A stretch of 64,000 nt of DNA from positions 1,302,001 to 1,366,000 of the forward strand of contig NZ_CP108054.1 of the NCBI RefSeq assembly GCF_036173125.1, written 5' to 3'. Position 1 is the stretch's first letter. The number at the start of each line of letters is the position of its first letter. Shown in pieces: positions 16,345-25,784 of the stretch. Below the pieces are notes generated by a model. The model saw only the letters and a program-made list of their open reading frames with translations. It did no database searches and was not told the DNA's origin. This DNA comes from Streptomyces sp. NBC_00286. Its GTDB lineage: Bacteria > Actinomycetota > Actinomycetes > Streptomycetales > Streptomycetaceae. The position numbers were made by a program, and so were the translations under genes.

Positions 16345-17431
16345 TCACCAGCGATCAGAATGCGCTGCGTATCCATGCCGGTCAGGGTGAGCGGTGGCGG
16401 GGAGGCGGGGCGTGGGAAGGCCGCGCAGGACTCGAGCCGCCCGCTCATAGAGACCCTCGAAAGCGGTCAGAGTATGGGTGATGTCGTGCTCGGCGATGAG
16501 GGTCCGGCTTGCCTCGCCCATCCGCACTCGCTCCTCGGCACCGTCCAGGACAGAGGCGAGAGCTGCGGTCAGGGCCGAGATGTCACCGGGAGGATAGAGA
16601 CAGCCGTTATATCCGTGATGCACCAGATGGGGCAGCGCCATAGCAGCGGCGGCGACCACCGGCTTGCCGGCGGCCATGGCCTCCATGGTGACCAGGCTCT
16701 GCAGCTCTGCCGTGCCTGGCATACAAAACACATCACAGCACAGATACGTGGCCAGGAACGATGCACCGGCCGCGGTGCTTGCCCAAGACATGAGCCGCAG
16801 CGAGCGGGCCCTTGCCTTCAAGGCGGGGTGGCGACCGATCCGCCGAGCGATGAGCAGCCCGCCGGCCGGCAGTGCTGTGACTGCTGCGGCACAGGCCCAG
16901 CGGTGCACCAGGCCGCCGACCGTGGTCGGGCTGTCGACCGGGGTCGGTCCTGAAGGCTGCGCACAGTGCAAGACCAGCGCACCAAGTGCCCAGCAGCACC
17001 GTCGGCGCTCCCCCCACCGGGAAACGGGAACGCACGGCCGAGGCAAGGAGCGACATCGATCCCACCGACAGGCACGCCACCGTGGCTGCAAAGACCTGGT
17101 GCGCATCATCGTCGAGCGCGTAATCGCTCACCGTCTGCCGGACCGCGTCGAATTTGTGGGCCCAACCCACGTGCAGGGCAGTGGCCCCGACCAGGGAAAC
17201 GGCCACCCCCGCCTGGGTGGCGGCCGCAAGAGCGCGGGAAACGTGTCTTGGTTTCATCGGCCGCACCACACCTGCGCCGCGATGTGGCGTGGGCGAGCCG
17301 GTCGGTGCGGCTTGTATGAAGGACGCGCCGGGCGCGGCTGCATCGTGGCGTGCGTGGCCGCCGCTGTCGCGGAACAACCGGGCGTCGAAGAAGTTGGCGA
17401 CGGCAGTGATGTGCCGGCTGGTGATGGCCAT
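16345..17431 (-). pseudogene. Chimeric remnant: DUF998 membrane protein joined to a GT4 glycosyltransferase C-terminus
   Basis: From ATG at 17431 (GGAGGA upstream) or 17257 the frame reads a DUF998 protein (KFDAVRQTVSDYALDDDAHQ). Near 16940 the frame shifts: FRTDP is followed in another frame by DSPTTVGGLVHRWACAAAV, the expected continuation. The second frame then runs without break into a glycosyltransferase family 4 tail (VFCMPGTAELQSLVTMEAMA, GYNGCLYPPGD) and ends at 16345. The glycosyltransferase N-terminus is missing. So an old deletion fused two genes and a frameshift followed. Not expected to be functional as a whole. Confidence 0.7.
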
Positions 17432-17607
17432 GTGCGACCGTCCTCCTGTGATGGACCCTTGGTGCGGGGCACGGCCTCGCATGGCAGGTGATCGCGCACG
17501 AGCGCGACAGCGGGCAGCCCGCCCGGCGGCAGGCTGCTCTTGCTGCCGCGATGTCCGTGTCGTTGGGGCGCACAGCGCCCGGGTTCGGCTGTGCGCATCT
17601 GCCATGC

Positions 17608-17649
17608 ACGCGCTGGGCTCGGACGGGCTTCCGCCCGGGCCCAGCGCGT
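17608..17649 (-). terminator. Hairpin downstream of the MMPL gene
   Basis: Outer stem ACGCGCTGGGC/GCCCAGCGCGT and inner stem CGGGC-TTCC-GCCCG. It lies 50-90 bp beyond the MMPL stop. No strong T-run, as usual in Streptomyces. Confidence 0.55.
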
Positions 17650-17701
17650 GGACGTGGCGCCGCCTGATCAACGTGCAGCGGCGATCATGGCAATCTGCCG
17701 A

Positions 17702-19927
17702 TCAAGGAGCTGCGGTCACCTTGGCCGCTGGTGGGCTGTCCGCAGGGGCTTCGAGCGTCACCTTGGGCAGCCACCGGGCGAGCGGGGCGGGCAGCCACCA
17801 GGCCCACTTGCCCATCATCTGCATGAGGGCCGGCACCATCAGGCAGCGGATGACCAGCGCGTCCATCAAGATCGCCACCGCGAGACCCAGGCCGAACTGT
17901 TGGAGCATCCGGTCGGCGCTCAGCATGAAGGCGCCGAACACCACGATCATGATGGCGCCTGCCGCCGTGATCACCTTGCCGGTGGAGGCCAGTCCTTCCC
18001 GTACCGCGAGGGAATGGTCCTTCGTACGTTCCCACTCCTCGTGCATTCGCCCGACGAGGAACACCTCGTAGTCCATGGAGAGCCCGAACACGATCGCGAA
18101 GATCAGCACGGGAAGGAAGGCTTCGATCGGGCCCGGCTGCACCCCGAACAAACCGTGCTGGAACACCAGGGTCATGGCGCCGAGCGCGGCGGCGATCGAG
18201 ATCAGGTTCAGCAACGCTGCCTTGAGGGGAATCAGGATCGACCGGAAGACCATCATCAGGAGCAGGGACGACAGCCCGACCACGACGGCGATGAAGATCG
18301 GCATCCGCTTGGCGACGGTCTCCGAGAAGTCCTGGGAGCCTGCGACGGCACCGCCCACCAGGACATTGGCGCCGGTGTCCTGCTCGAGTTTCGGGGCCAC
18401 GTCCTCGCGCAGGTGGTGCACCAGGTCGGCAGTGCCCTTGTCCTGCGGTTTCGTCGTCGGATAGACGAACACGGTGGACAGGGCGCCATCCTCGGAGGGC
18501 ACCGCAGGGCTGGCCGCCGCCACACCCTCGGTCTTGGCCAGTGCGGCCGACACGGTCTTGCCTGCTGCCGCGTCTCCTTGCGCAAGGACGATCAGCGGAC
18601 CGTTGAAGCCCGGGCCGAAGCCCTCAGTGAGCAGGTCGTACGCCTGCCGGGAAGTCATGGTCTTCGGATCGTTGCCCGCGTCGGCGAAGCCGAGCCGCAT
18701 GCCCAGAGCCGGTGCGGACAGCGCCAGCAGGGCGATGGTGGCGGCCACCAGAGCCGGCAACGGCCGACGCTGTACCGCCGAGGCCAGGGCCCTCCAGCGG
18801 CGTCCTTCGGCCTTGCCCTTGGCCTCGGTCTTGGCCGCGTGCTTGAGCACATGGCGCTGGATGCGCTTGCCGAGGATCGCAAGGAGTGCGGGCAGCAGGA
18901 CCAGCGAGGCGGCCATGGTGGTCAGCACGGTCAGCGCCAGGGAAAGGGCCACACCCTGCAGCGAGCCGAGACCGAGCGCGACCAGCCCCAGCAGGGCAAT
19001 GATCACCGTGCAGCCGGCGAAGAACACCGTACGTCCTGCGGCGTCCAGGGCCTTACGGGTGGCTTGGTCCGGCTCGGCGCCGTCGGTGAGTTCCTGCCGG
19101 TAGCGGTAGAAGATCAGCAGGGCGTAGTCGATGCCGACGCCGAGCCCGACGAGCATCGTGATGGGCGGCGTGAAGTCGGCGATGGTGAAGATGTGCGAGG
19201 CGAAAATGATCAGCCCGAGGGCCGAGCCGACCGCGAAGAGGGCAGTGACCAGCGGCACGGCGGCCGCCACCAGGGAGCCGAAGAGCAGCCCGAGGATGAT
19301 CACAGCGGCCACGATGCCGGCCATTTCCGCGATCGGGGCTTCCTTCTCCTCGGCACCGCGCACGGCCTCGCCACCGAGCTCGACCTGGAGACTGCCTGAC
19401 TCGATGTCCTGGGCGGTTTCGATGATCTTGGCGACCTGCGCCTTCGGCACGGCCTCGGTCTTGCCGTCGAGCGTGACGGTGGCGTAGCCGATCGTGCCGT
19501 CCTTGGACACGGCAGCGGCGTCGGCGTAAGGGCTGCGCACCTCGGCGACGCCCGGCAGCTGCTCGACCTCGGCCAGCATCTTCTCCACGGCGGCCTTGGG
19601 CTGGTCGATGCCCTGGGTGTCCTTGAGGACGATCTCGACACTGTCCCCGGCCTGGCTCGAACCGTGCTTCGTGAACAGGTCGGTGGCCGTCTGCGAGTCG
19701 GTGCCCGGCAGCGCGAAGTTGTTCTTGTACGCGGCGCCGGCGGCCGTCGAGCCCAAGGTGACGGCGGCCAGGACGGCCACCCAGAGCAGCAGGGCGGCCC
19801 AGCGGTGACGCTGGGCCCAGTCGGCCATGGCGCCGAACCGGCCGACGCGCGCTTTGGCTCGTCGGCCTTCTCGGCCTGGTGGTGCAGGCGGGGCAAGGGG
19901 CGCGGGTGCGCCGCGGTTGGGAGACAT
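17702..19927 (-). CDS. MMPL-family (RND-like) transporter
   Basis: 741 residues. Layout is typical for MMPL: one helix near residues 35-60, an extracytoplasmic domain, five helices with GLGVGIDYALLIFYRYRQEL, a cytoplasmic link, then the repeat of the pattern with FGLSMDYEVFLVGRMHEEW and ALVIRCLMVPALMQMMGKW. The GxxxDY signatures in both halves carry the proton-relay Asp. Start at 19927, 5 bp after the small membrane-protein gene, so both are one operon. Exports lipids or drugs in the family; substrate unknown. The promoter has a decayed duplicate at 21.8-22.1 kb. Confidence 0.92.
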   Translation of the reverse strand: MSPNRGAPAPLAPPAPPGREGRRAKARVGRFGAMADWAQRHRWAALLLWVAVLAAVTLGSTAAGAAYKNNFALPGTDSQTATDLFTKHGSSQAGDSVEIVLKDTQGIDQPKAAVEKMLAEVEQLPGVAEVRSPYADAAAVSKDGTIGYATVTLDGKTEAVPKAQVAKIIETAQDIESGSLQVELGGEAVRGAEEKEAPIAEMAGIVAAVIILGLLFGSLVAAAVPLVTALFAVGSALGLIIFASHIFTIADFTPPITMLVGLGVGIDYALLIFYRYRQELTDGAEPDQATRKALDAAGRTVFFAGCTVIIALLGLVALGLGSLQGVALSLALTVLTTMAASLVLLPALLAILGKRIQRHVLKHAAKTEAKGKAEGRRWRALASAVQRRPLPALVAATIALLALSAPALGMRLGFADAGNDPKTMTSRQAYDLLTEGFGPGFNGPLIVLAQGDAAAGKTVSAALAKTEGVAAASPAVPSEDGALSTVFVYPTTKPQDKGTADLVHHLREDVAPKLEQDTGANVLVGGAVAGSQDFSETVAKRMPIFIAVVVGLSSLLLMMVFRSILIPLKAALLNLISIAAALGAMTLVFQHGLFGVQPGPIEAFLPVLIFAIVFGLSMDYEVFLVGRMHEEWERTKDHSLAVREGLASTGKVITAAGAIMIVVFGAFMLSADRMLQQFGLGLAVAILMDALVIRCLMVPALMQMMGKWAWWLPAPLARWLPKVTLEAPADSPPAAKVTAAP

Positions 19928-19932
19928 GGTGA

Positions 19933-20148
19933 CTACCTCGGATTCGAGCGTGAGTTGCCGGGCATGAGGAACGCGCCCACCACGGCGCCGCACAGGGCAG
20001 GCGCGCCGATCGCCAGGCCGGCGAACAGGCCGTCGATCTCCAAGGCCAGGGCCCCGGCGGCCGAGACCAGCAGAATTCCGGCGGCAGCTCCGACGAGAGC
20101 GCCGACGATCGCGGTCGTGACCCGTCCGGAAGAGCGAGGTGCGTTCAT
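19933..20148 (-). CDS. Small two-helix membrane protein preceding MMPL
   Basis: 71 residues with two hydrophobic stretches ([20 protein letters not shown] and [18 protein letters not shown]). No family recognised. It starts at the first ATG of the operon, ends 5 bp before the MMPL start and is likely co-translated with it. Possibly an accessory subunit. A degraded copy of its first codons sits at 22.0 kb. Confidence 0.6.
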   Translation of the reverse strand: MNAPRSSGRVTTAIVGALVGAAAGILLVSAAGALALEIDGLFAGLAIGAPALCGAVVGAFLMPGNSRSNPR

Positions 20149-20233
20149 GCCGTTGATCGTGCATGCGCGACCAGGCCCAAAACGTCAGTCCCGAGACGAC
20201 ACCAGGCGTACCCCAGCAGATGTATGAGACGCG

Positions 20234-20248
20234 GTACCCCTGAGGTAC
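20234..20248. promoter_or_regulatory. Inverted repeat in the MMPL operon promoter
   Basis: GTACC-CCTGA-GGTAC, 86-100 bp upstream of the first ATG. It shares CTGAGGTAC with the palindrome upstream of the ABC exporter at 16216. The ghost copy at about 22106 has lost the right arm. Confidence 0.45.
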
Positions 20249-20506
20249 GACGGCGCCCACGGGCGGACGGTCATCGAGTCAGGCCACGCTCACCAGCCCG
20301 GATTGGCGGGGGATGATCACTGGCTGGTCCGGCGTCGTCTCGCCCGCTGTCCTGGGCGTGACAGGCCCGGATGGTCGAGGCGTCCAGGAACTACGGCTGA
20401 AGCAGGCTCGCCGGCCCTGAGCTCCCCACGGCCATGTGGGGGCAGTCCGCCGGTAGCGCTGGCCGGATTCGCTGGGCGCCCGCTGTTGCAGCGCGCGGTC
20501 AGCGCG
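20249..20506. other. Intergenic between PP2C gene end and MMPL promoter
   Basis: About 260 bp; no gene or clear terminator recognised. Confidence 0.35.
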
Positions 20507-21703
20507 TCATCGCAGGGCGTCCGCCGGAAGAACGCCGTCAGAGTGCAGCTCCAGTGGCTGATGCGGGGAGCGGCGTACGGCAAGGACCGCGACGTCGTCC
20601 TGCTGCGTACCGGCGGTGAAGTCACGCATGTCGGCGACGAGAGAGCGGGTGAGTCGGCTGGCAGTGATGTCGGTGCAGCCGCCGAGGCGCGCCTCCAGCG
20701 GATAGAAACCGCCTCCGGGCGCGCGGGCCTCGGTCAGACCGTCGGTGCACAGCAGCAGCGTGGACCCGACGGGGAAGCCGAACCAGGTGACCATGCGCGG
20801 CTCGTCAACCAGGGATTCCAGGCCGAGCGGCACGTGCTCCTGCTGTGTGGCGACGGCGGTGACGGTGGTGACGGCTTCACCGTGCAGCACATAGGGCGGG
20901 GGGTGACCGCAGACGACAATCTGAGCCTCGGCGCCCTTGTCCACTCCGACGACCAGAGCGCTCACGAATCGCTCCGGCTCACCGCGTGGTCGGCTGTAGT
21001 CGTTATGGCGGACGACCGCTGCCTCGAGGGCGTCGACGAGCGCGGTCAGCGTCGCCTCGCGATGCGCGGCCTCGCGGAAGGCGCCGACGACGGCGATGGC
21101 CGCACCGATGGCGGCGAGCCCCTTCCCCTGGACGTCACCGATCAGCACCCGGGTGCCCCAGGGGGTGGCGGCGACCTCGTAAATGTCGCCGCCGACGAGC
21201 TCGTCCTGCTGCACTGGCTCGTACACGCCATCTACCAGAACGTCGTCGGTGAGCACCGGCAACGGCCGGAGGATTTGCCGTTGCATTGCGGCCGCGGAGG
21301 ACCGCAGTCGCACCAGCTCCTCTTCCCGCGTGATCCGCACCCGGGAGCCGTAGACGGCCATCGCGTCGAAGGCGACGACGAGCAGAGCCAGGACAGCATC
21401 GTCGATCCGTTCTCCGCCCGGCTGAAGCACCACGGGTACGAGGACCACGGCGCTCACCCAGGCGGAGACCAGCGCTGTCTGGCGGGGGGTGCACAGTGCG
21501 GCGGCGAACGCCGGCAGAAACACGAGCAGGCCGAGGAGGAACACTGGGTTCCCGGTCAGCAGGCCCACGGCGACCACCACGGCGGTCGCCGCGACCATGG
21601 CCCGGATGACGGTGCGGGTGGGAGGCGTGGGGATGGACGCACTCTCGCCCCTGTCTGTCAGGCGGTCCATGGACGCGAGCACCGCGTGCAAGGGACGGAA
21701 CAT
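20507..21703 (-). CDS. PP2C/SpoIIE-type membrane serine phosphatase
   Basis: 398 residues. The N-third has about four membrane helices (VIRAMVAATAVVVAVGLLTG, FLLGLLVFLPAFAAALC and others). The SpoIIE/RsbU phosphatase domain starts near residue 130 (AAMQRQILRPLPVLTDDV) and has the metal aspartates in VGGDIYEV, IGDVQGKG, CTDGLTEAR and QQDDVAVL. GGAGGAA precedes the ATG at 21703. Such enzymes in Streptomyces regulate anti-sigma antagonists; no partner is encoded nearby. Confidence 0.9.
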   Translation of the reverse strand: MFRPLHAVLASMDRLTDRGESASIPTPPTRTVIRAMVAATAVVVAVGLLTGNPVFLLGLLVFLPAFAAALCTPRQTALVSAWVSAVVLVPVVLQPGGERIDDAVLALLVVAFDAMAVYGSRVRITREEELVRLRSSAAAMQRQILRPLPVLTDDVLVDGVYEPVQQDELVGGDIYEVAATPWGTRVLIGDVQGKGLAAIGAAIAVVGAFREAAHREATLTALVDALEAAVVRHNDYSRPRGEPERFVSALVVGVDKGAEAQIVVCGHPPPYVLHGEAVTTVTAVATQQEHVPLGLESLVDEPRMVTWFGFPVGSTLLLCTDGLTEARAPGGGFYPLEARLGGCTDITASRLTRSLVADMRDFTAGTQQDDVAVLAVRRSPHQPLELHSDGVLPADALR

Positions 21704-21784
21704 GCGTGGTTCCTCCGGGCGGGTGAGGTGGTCAGACAGGTACAGGTTCAGGCGCCGCGCGTGGCAGCGGGCATGCCGAGTCAG

Positions 21785-22110
21785 CGAATCACCCGGACTG
21801 CCGCAGGGTGTACGGCCGCGCTCGTCCGGCGCAGGTGCACCTGTACGGGGGCGGGTGCGCCCCGGGTGGGAGCCGTAGTGACGTCCTGAGATGGAAGCGT
21901 GAGTGACCTGGCGGAAGAAGCAGCTGACCATGCTTCAGCGGCGACCCCGGTCACGCCGACCATCCAGGGGCCGCCAGCATGCAGCCAGCCTCCGTGGCAT
22001 GTCCGAGGAGGGGGTGCGTTCATGCCGTTGATGGTGCACGCGCGACGCGGTTGAAATCATCAGTCCCGGGATGACACAGGGCATACCCCAGCGGATGTAG
22101 GAAGCGGTAC
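21785..22110 (-). pseudogene. Ghost copy of the MMPL operon promoter and gene starts
   Basis: Matches 19895-20250 in order. The promoter block (gttgatSgtgcaYgcgcga, then cagtccc, gacac and taccccagc) precedes the same ATGAACGCACC start as the 71-residue gene. A shortened middle follows, then a match to the MMPL start region, where the start codon is now ACG and Shine-Dalgarno context remains. The MMPL body is absent. This is a partial tandem duplication that has decayed. Confidence 0.65.
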
Positions 22111-22167
22111 CCCGGGGCATTACGACGCCTGCGGGCCCGCGGCCGGCCAGGTGAGGGCCGGGCCTGT

Positions 22168-22836
22168 CTAGTCCTCCAGCCAGCCGGGACTGACCATTCC
22201 CGACTCGTACGCCAGCACCACGACCTGTGACCTGTCCCGTGCGCCCAGCTTCATCAGGATGCGGCTGACGTGCGTCTTCGCCGTCGAAGGCTGCAGCACT
22301 AGCCGCTCGGCGATCTCGTCGTTCGTGAGCCCCGCGGCCACCAGCTGCATGACCTCGCGCTCCCGGTCGGTCAGCACGTCGAGCCGAGGGTCCGGCTGAG
22401 GGCCCTTGACCCGGCCGGCGAACTCGGCGATGAGCCGCCGGGTGACCGACGGGCTGATCAGGGCGTCGCCCCGGGCGGCGACCCGCACCGCGTGCAGCAG
22501 TTCCTCCGGCTCGGTGTCCTTCACCAGGAAGCCGGTCGCCCCGGCGCGCAGCGCCCCGTACACGTAGTCGTCCAGATCGAAGGTCGTCAGGATGACCACC
22601 TTCACCGCCACCAGCTGCTCATCCTCCGTGATCACCTGGGAGGCTTCCAGACCGTCCATCCCCGGCATCCGGATGTCCATCAACACCACGTCCGGCTTCA
22701 GCTCGCGACAGGCCGAGACCGCGGCTTGCCCGTCGGCGGCCTCCCCCACCACCTCGATGTCGTCCTCGTCCTCCAGGACCGACCGGAACCCGGCCCTCAC
22801 CAGCCAGTGGTCATCCACCAGCAGGACCCTGATCAT
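22168..22836 (-). CDS. NarL/LuxR-type response regulator
   Basis: 222 residues. Receiver with VDDH, phospho-acceptor Asp54 in VVLMDIRMPGMDG and Lys in LVKDTEP. LuxR helix-turn-helix LTDREREVMQLVAAGLTNDE and STAKTHVSRILMKLGARDR. Overlaps the kinase stop (ATGA). With the kinase it lies upstream of the ghost copy and the MMPL region, so the MMPL operon is a plausible target. Confidence 0.93.
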   Translation of the reverse strand: MIRVLLVDDHWLVRAGFRSVLEDEDDIEVVGEAADGQAAVSACRELKPDVVLMDIRMPGMDGLEASQVITEDEQLVAVKVVILTTFDLDDYVYGALRAGATGFLVKDTEPEELLHAVRVAARGDALISPSVTRRLIAEFAGRVKGPQPDPRLDVLTDREREVMQLVAAGLTNDEIAERLVLQPSTAKTHVSRILMKLGARDRSQVVVLAYESGMVSPGWLED

Positions 22837-24032
22837 CGGCTACTCCGCTCCGTCTGCTCTCCTGTGATCTCGTACGGTAGCCGGGCCCGCACCGCGAATC
22901 CGCCTTCCGGCCATGGGCCCGCGGCCAGCTCGCCCCCCAATGCCCGCGCCCGCTCCGTCATTCCGGCAATGCCACTGCCGCCGCCCGCCCTGGCCGGGCG
23001 GGCTGCCGCACCCTGACCGTCATCCTCGACGGCGACCATCAGCTCCCGGTCCCCGTAGGCGATCCGGATCGTGACCTGTCCGGCGCCGCTGTGCCGGACC
23101 GCATTGGTCAACGACTCCTGCACGATCCGGTACGCGGCCAGGTCGATTTGGGCAGGCAACGCGCGCTCAGCCCCGGTGCGTTCGATCCGCACCGCGAGCC
23201 CTGCGAGCTTCGCCGAGGCCACCAGTGCATCCGCCCGGGCCAGACCCGGCGCGGGTGCCCTGGGCGCATCCTCGTCGACCCGGCGAAGCACGTCGAGGGT
23301 GGCCCGCAGCTCCTGCAAGGTCTCCCGACTACCCGCCTTGATAGCGCTCAGCGCCGCCTCGGCCTGCGCAGGGTCCTTCTTCAACCGATGCAGAGCCGCA
23401 CCCGACTGCACATTGATCATCGAAATGTTGTGCCCGATCACATCGTGCAACTCGCGGGCAATGCGCAGCCGTTCCTCGATGGCCCGCAGCCGCGCCTCCT
23501 CCTCGGCGTACGCCACCCGACCGTGCCGCACACTGCCGAGCGCCACGACGGCAACCAGCCAGCCGGTGAGCATGAACACCGCCGTACCCGTGACATCGCT
23601 GTGGGTCATGATGGCGCCCACGCCGACACCGATCACCATCGCCGACGCAATGGCGACGGCCAACCGCATCCGGCCCTGGGCTGCGATGGCGTACAGCGCC
23701 ACGATCGGGACCAAGACCAACGGCCCGTCGACGGTGCTGAGTACGTAGTAGAGTCCGGTGGCCAGCGCCGTGAACCAGCCCACCGTCGCCGGGCATCGGC
23801 GCCGGAACATCAGCGCGCCGCACACCGTGACGATCAGCAGCCAGGACACGATCAGCGAGGGCATCGAGCCCTCGCCATTACGCGGCCGCTGTCCCTCGGC
23901 GATCGCCAGCAGCACGAACGTCCCCAAAGCCAGCGCGGCGTCAGCACAAGCACCACGAGGCAGCCGGAAACGGGTCTGAGTGAGAAGCGGCACGAGTCCA
24001 TACTGCCCGTGATGCCGATCAAAGGGGGACAC
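22833..24032 (-). CDS. Sensor histidine kinase (HisKA_3 type)
   Basis: 399 residues. Membrane helices between about 30 and 170, phospho-His196 in RIARELHDVIGHNISM, HATPase with AVEDDGQGAA and GSGIAGMTERARALGGEL. The start is the first ATG at 24032; a later start is possible because the first 25 residues are poorly conserved in type. Pairs with the response regulator it overlaps. Confidence 0.9.
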   Translation of the reverse strand: MSPFDRHHGQYGLVPLLTQTRFRLPRGACADAALALGTFVLLAIAEGQRPRNGEGSMPSLIVSWLLIVTVCGALMFRRRCPATVGWFTALATGLYYVLSTVDGPLVLVPIVALYAIAAQGRMRLAVAIASAMVIGVGVGAIMTHSDVTGTAVFMLTGWLVAVVALGSVRHGRVAYAEEEARLRAIEERLRIARELHDVIGHNISMINVQSGAALHRLKKDPAQAEAALSAIKAGSRETLQELRATLDVLRRVDEDAPRAPAPGLARADALVASAKLAGLAVRIERTGAERALPAQIDLAAYRIVQESLTNAVRHSGAGQVTIRIAYGDRELMVAVEDDGQGAAARPARAGGGSGIAGMTERARALGGELAAGPWPEGGFAVRARLPYEITGEQTERSSR

Positions 24033-24108
24033 CTGGGTGGGTAGGCAAAGGGGGCGCGGCTACTCTGCGCTGCTCCTCACCCGCCGTGCCGGACCCGGAA
24101 GGACAAGG

Positions 24109-24290
24109 TGGCCATCCAGAACCACGCCGCCCGCTTCCGCCTCCTGCCCCAACTCGCCAAGGCGCTCAACGTGCCGACACCCACCGTACGCAAGCCGGGC
24201 TCGGCGTGGACCGAGCTGCCCCGCCCCACGAGCGCCGGCACCGAGCCGGGCGGCCGCGTGCGTCTCGGGTACGCCCGCGCCTCAATGCCT
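24109..24290 (+). pseudogene. Possible N-terminal stub of a site-specific recombinase
   Basis: GTG at 24109 opens VAIQNHAARFRLLPQLAKAL and leads to RVRLGYARAS, the N-terminal motif of serine resolvases/invertases, after which the frame loses resemblance. It could also be chance, since only the LGYARAS segment is diagnostic. It lies in a decayed stretch. Confidence 0.3.
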
Positions 24291-24790
24291 CTACTCCCGT
24301 CACGGCCTGCCTGCACGGAGGGCCGGGTCAGTCCGTCTCTCGCGCTGCTCACAGCCCGCACCACGACTGGCAGAGCTGTTGCAGGGATCGCCACCGACTC
24401 CTCGATACGGCTCGTCGAGCACCACTCGTTCTCTCAGGGTGGATCGCGTGGGGCGGGGTGGGTTCGTTGAGCTCCTGGGACTCGTTCTCGGGGTGTGGCT
24501 CTGCGGCGGCTTGTTGCACGACCCGTGACAGGAGTTGATGGTGCGGGCATTTTCGGGACCGACTGATCGTTCTGTTGGTCGGCAGGGTCGGACTGCGCCG
24601 CGGCCAGGTGGCGGGCCTGCGGCGCAGTGTGGCTCAAACCTGCGCAGTCCCCTCGGCGTCTGATCGCCGAATCGCAGAGCTGCCGCGGATCACTGTGTGT
24701 CTGCAGCACTGGTGCTTCCTCAGGGCATCGCTGGCCGTACGCTTTCCGGCGCAAGTCACTTCAGACCCGGCCCGCGGTGTGCGCCTACTC
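24291..24790. other. Decayed intergenic DNA
   Basis: About 500 bp in which short frames on both strands change repeatedly. I cannot assign a gene or an IS end. Confidence 0.35.
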
Positions 24791-24799
24791 CATCATGAG

Positions 24800-25270
24800 G
24801 TGCATCAGCGCCCTTGCCATTGCGACGGCTCCCCCGTACAAGGTCCACCAACTGCCTCGATCGACTCGCGCCGATATGGAGTTCCTTCCGCAGGGTCTCA
24901 GCCGAAATGGGGCGCTGATGCAGTTCCCGGTGCCTGGTATCCAGGACCTGCGCCCGCGCCAGCAATGGATCCTCGCCCTGCTGCGGACGCGCACCCATCA
25001 CGGGACCGTTTCTCTCACCCTGGTCTCCGGCCACGCCAACTGGGCGGTGCACCAACAACTCCACCGACAACAGCAGCGCGACGGGAGGCCATCCGGCAAC
25101 CAGCACCGGCTTCCACTCCAAAGCCGGCGCCGCCGCGATGTTCGCAGCCAGAGAGACCGCGATCCCCAGCAGAAACGCCGACCACACCGCGCCTCGCGCC
25201 CGGCGTGTGCGGGCCCCGGAGGGCTTCAGAAGATCGACCGTGGCCAGCAGCAAGAGCCCGTCCACGGAGG
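24800..25270 (-). pseudogene. DUF2637 (Spd-like) protein remnant
   Basis: The minus strand reads ASVDGLLLLATVDLLKPSGA, a hydrophobic run (LLGIAVSLAANIAAAPALEW, VLVAGWPPVALLLSVELLVH) and a C-terminal helix-turn-helix RPISAETLRKELHIGASRSR. These are the hallmarks of DUF2637 proteins of actinomycete integrative elements such as pSAM2. The N-terminal membrane half is missing where it abuts the glycosidase remnant near 25270. Confidence 0.6.
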
Positions 25271-25274
25271 CAGT

Positions 25275-25656
25275 CACCGGCATCGGCGACGGCAAGGCCA
25301 ACGCACTCTCCCTCGACGTCGCCGCCGAACGCTCCGGCCGGCACGCCGTGACCTCCGCTACTCCAACGCCGAACAGGCACCCGCCACTCACTACAACCCC
25401 GACCCGATCGCCCGCCACGCCGACCTCTCCGTCAACGGCGGACCGGCCCGCCGCGTGCTGTTCCCGACGACCTGCCACTTCAACAGCTTCTGGGAACTGA
25501 CCGTCCCGGTCACCTGAAGAAGGGCACGAACCGGCTCACTTTCACCGCGCAGAAACTGCCCGACTTCAACGGCGACACCTACACCAGTACGACCAGCGGT
25601 CCCCGTACGCACCGGTCATCGGACGCATCGCCGTCACACCGCTCGCAGGGAAGTAG
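25275..25656 (+). pseudogene. Frameshifted C-terminus of a secreted glycosidase-like protein
   Basis: Four consecutive segments in shifting frames form one C-terminal carbohydrate-binding-like domain: GIGDGKANALSLDVAAERSG, then LRYSNAEQAPATHYNPDP and LFPTTCHFNSFWELTVPV, then LKKGTNRLTFTAQKLPDF, then QYDQRSPYAPVIGRIAVTPL ending in TAG at 25654-25656. At least three frameshifts and loss of the whole catalytic part make it a pseudogene. The exact glycosidase family cannot be told. Confidence 0.65.
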
Positions 25657-25664
25657 CGCGGCGA

Positions 25665-25694
25665 ACGGCCCGGGCTCTCACCGGCCCGGGCCGT
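25665..25694 (+). terminator. Hairpin after the glycosidase remnant
   Basis: ACGGCCCGGGC and GCCCGGGCCGT form an 11-bp stem with an 8-base loop, 9 bp past the TAG. Confidence 0.6.
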
Positions 25695-25784
25695 CCTTCA
25701 CCCTGGTCATGAGCCTTGGCATAAGGTGCGGTCGAGTTGATGTTCGGATCGCTCATTCCGTGGTGACCAAAGGGCCGATCAACC

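Noticed and set aside
17540..19399. Plus-strand open frame of 619 codons rich in Gly, His, Gln
   Set aside because: Antisense to the MMPL transporter, composition unlike protein and no Shine-Dalgarno.
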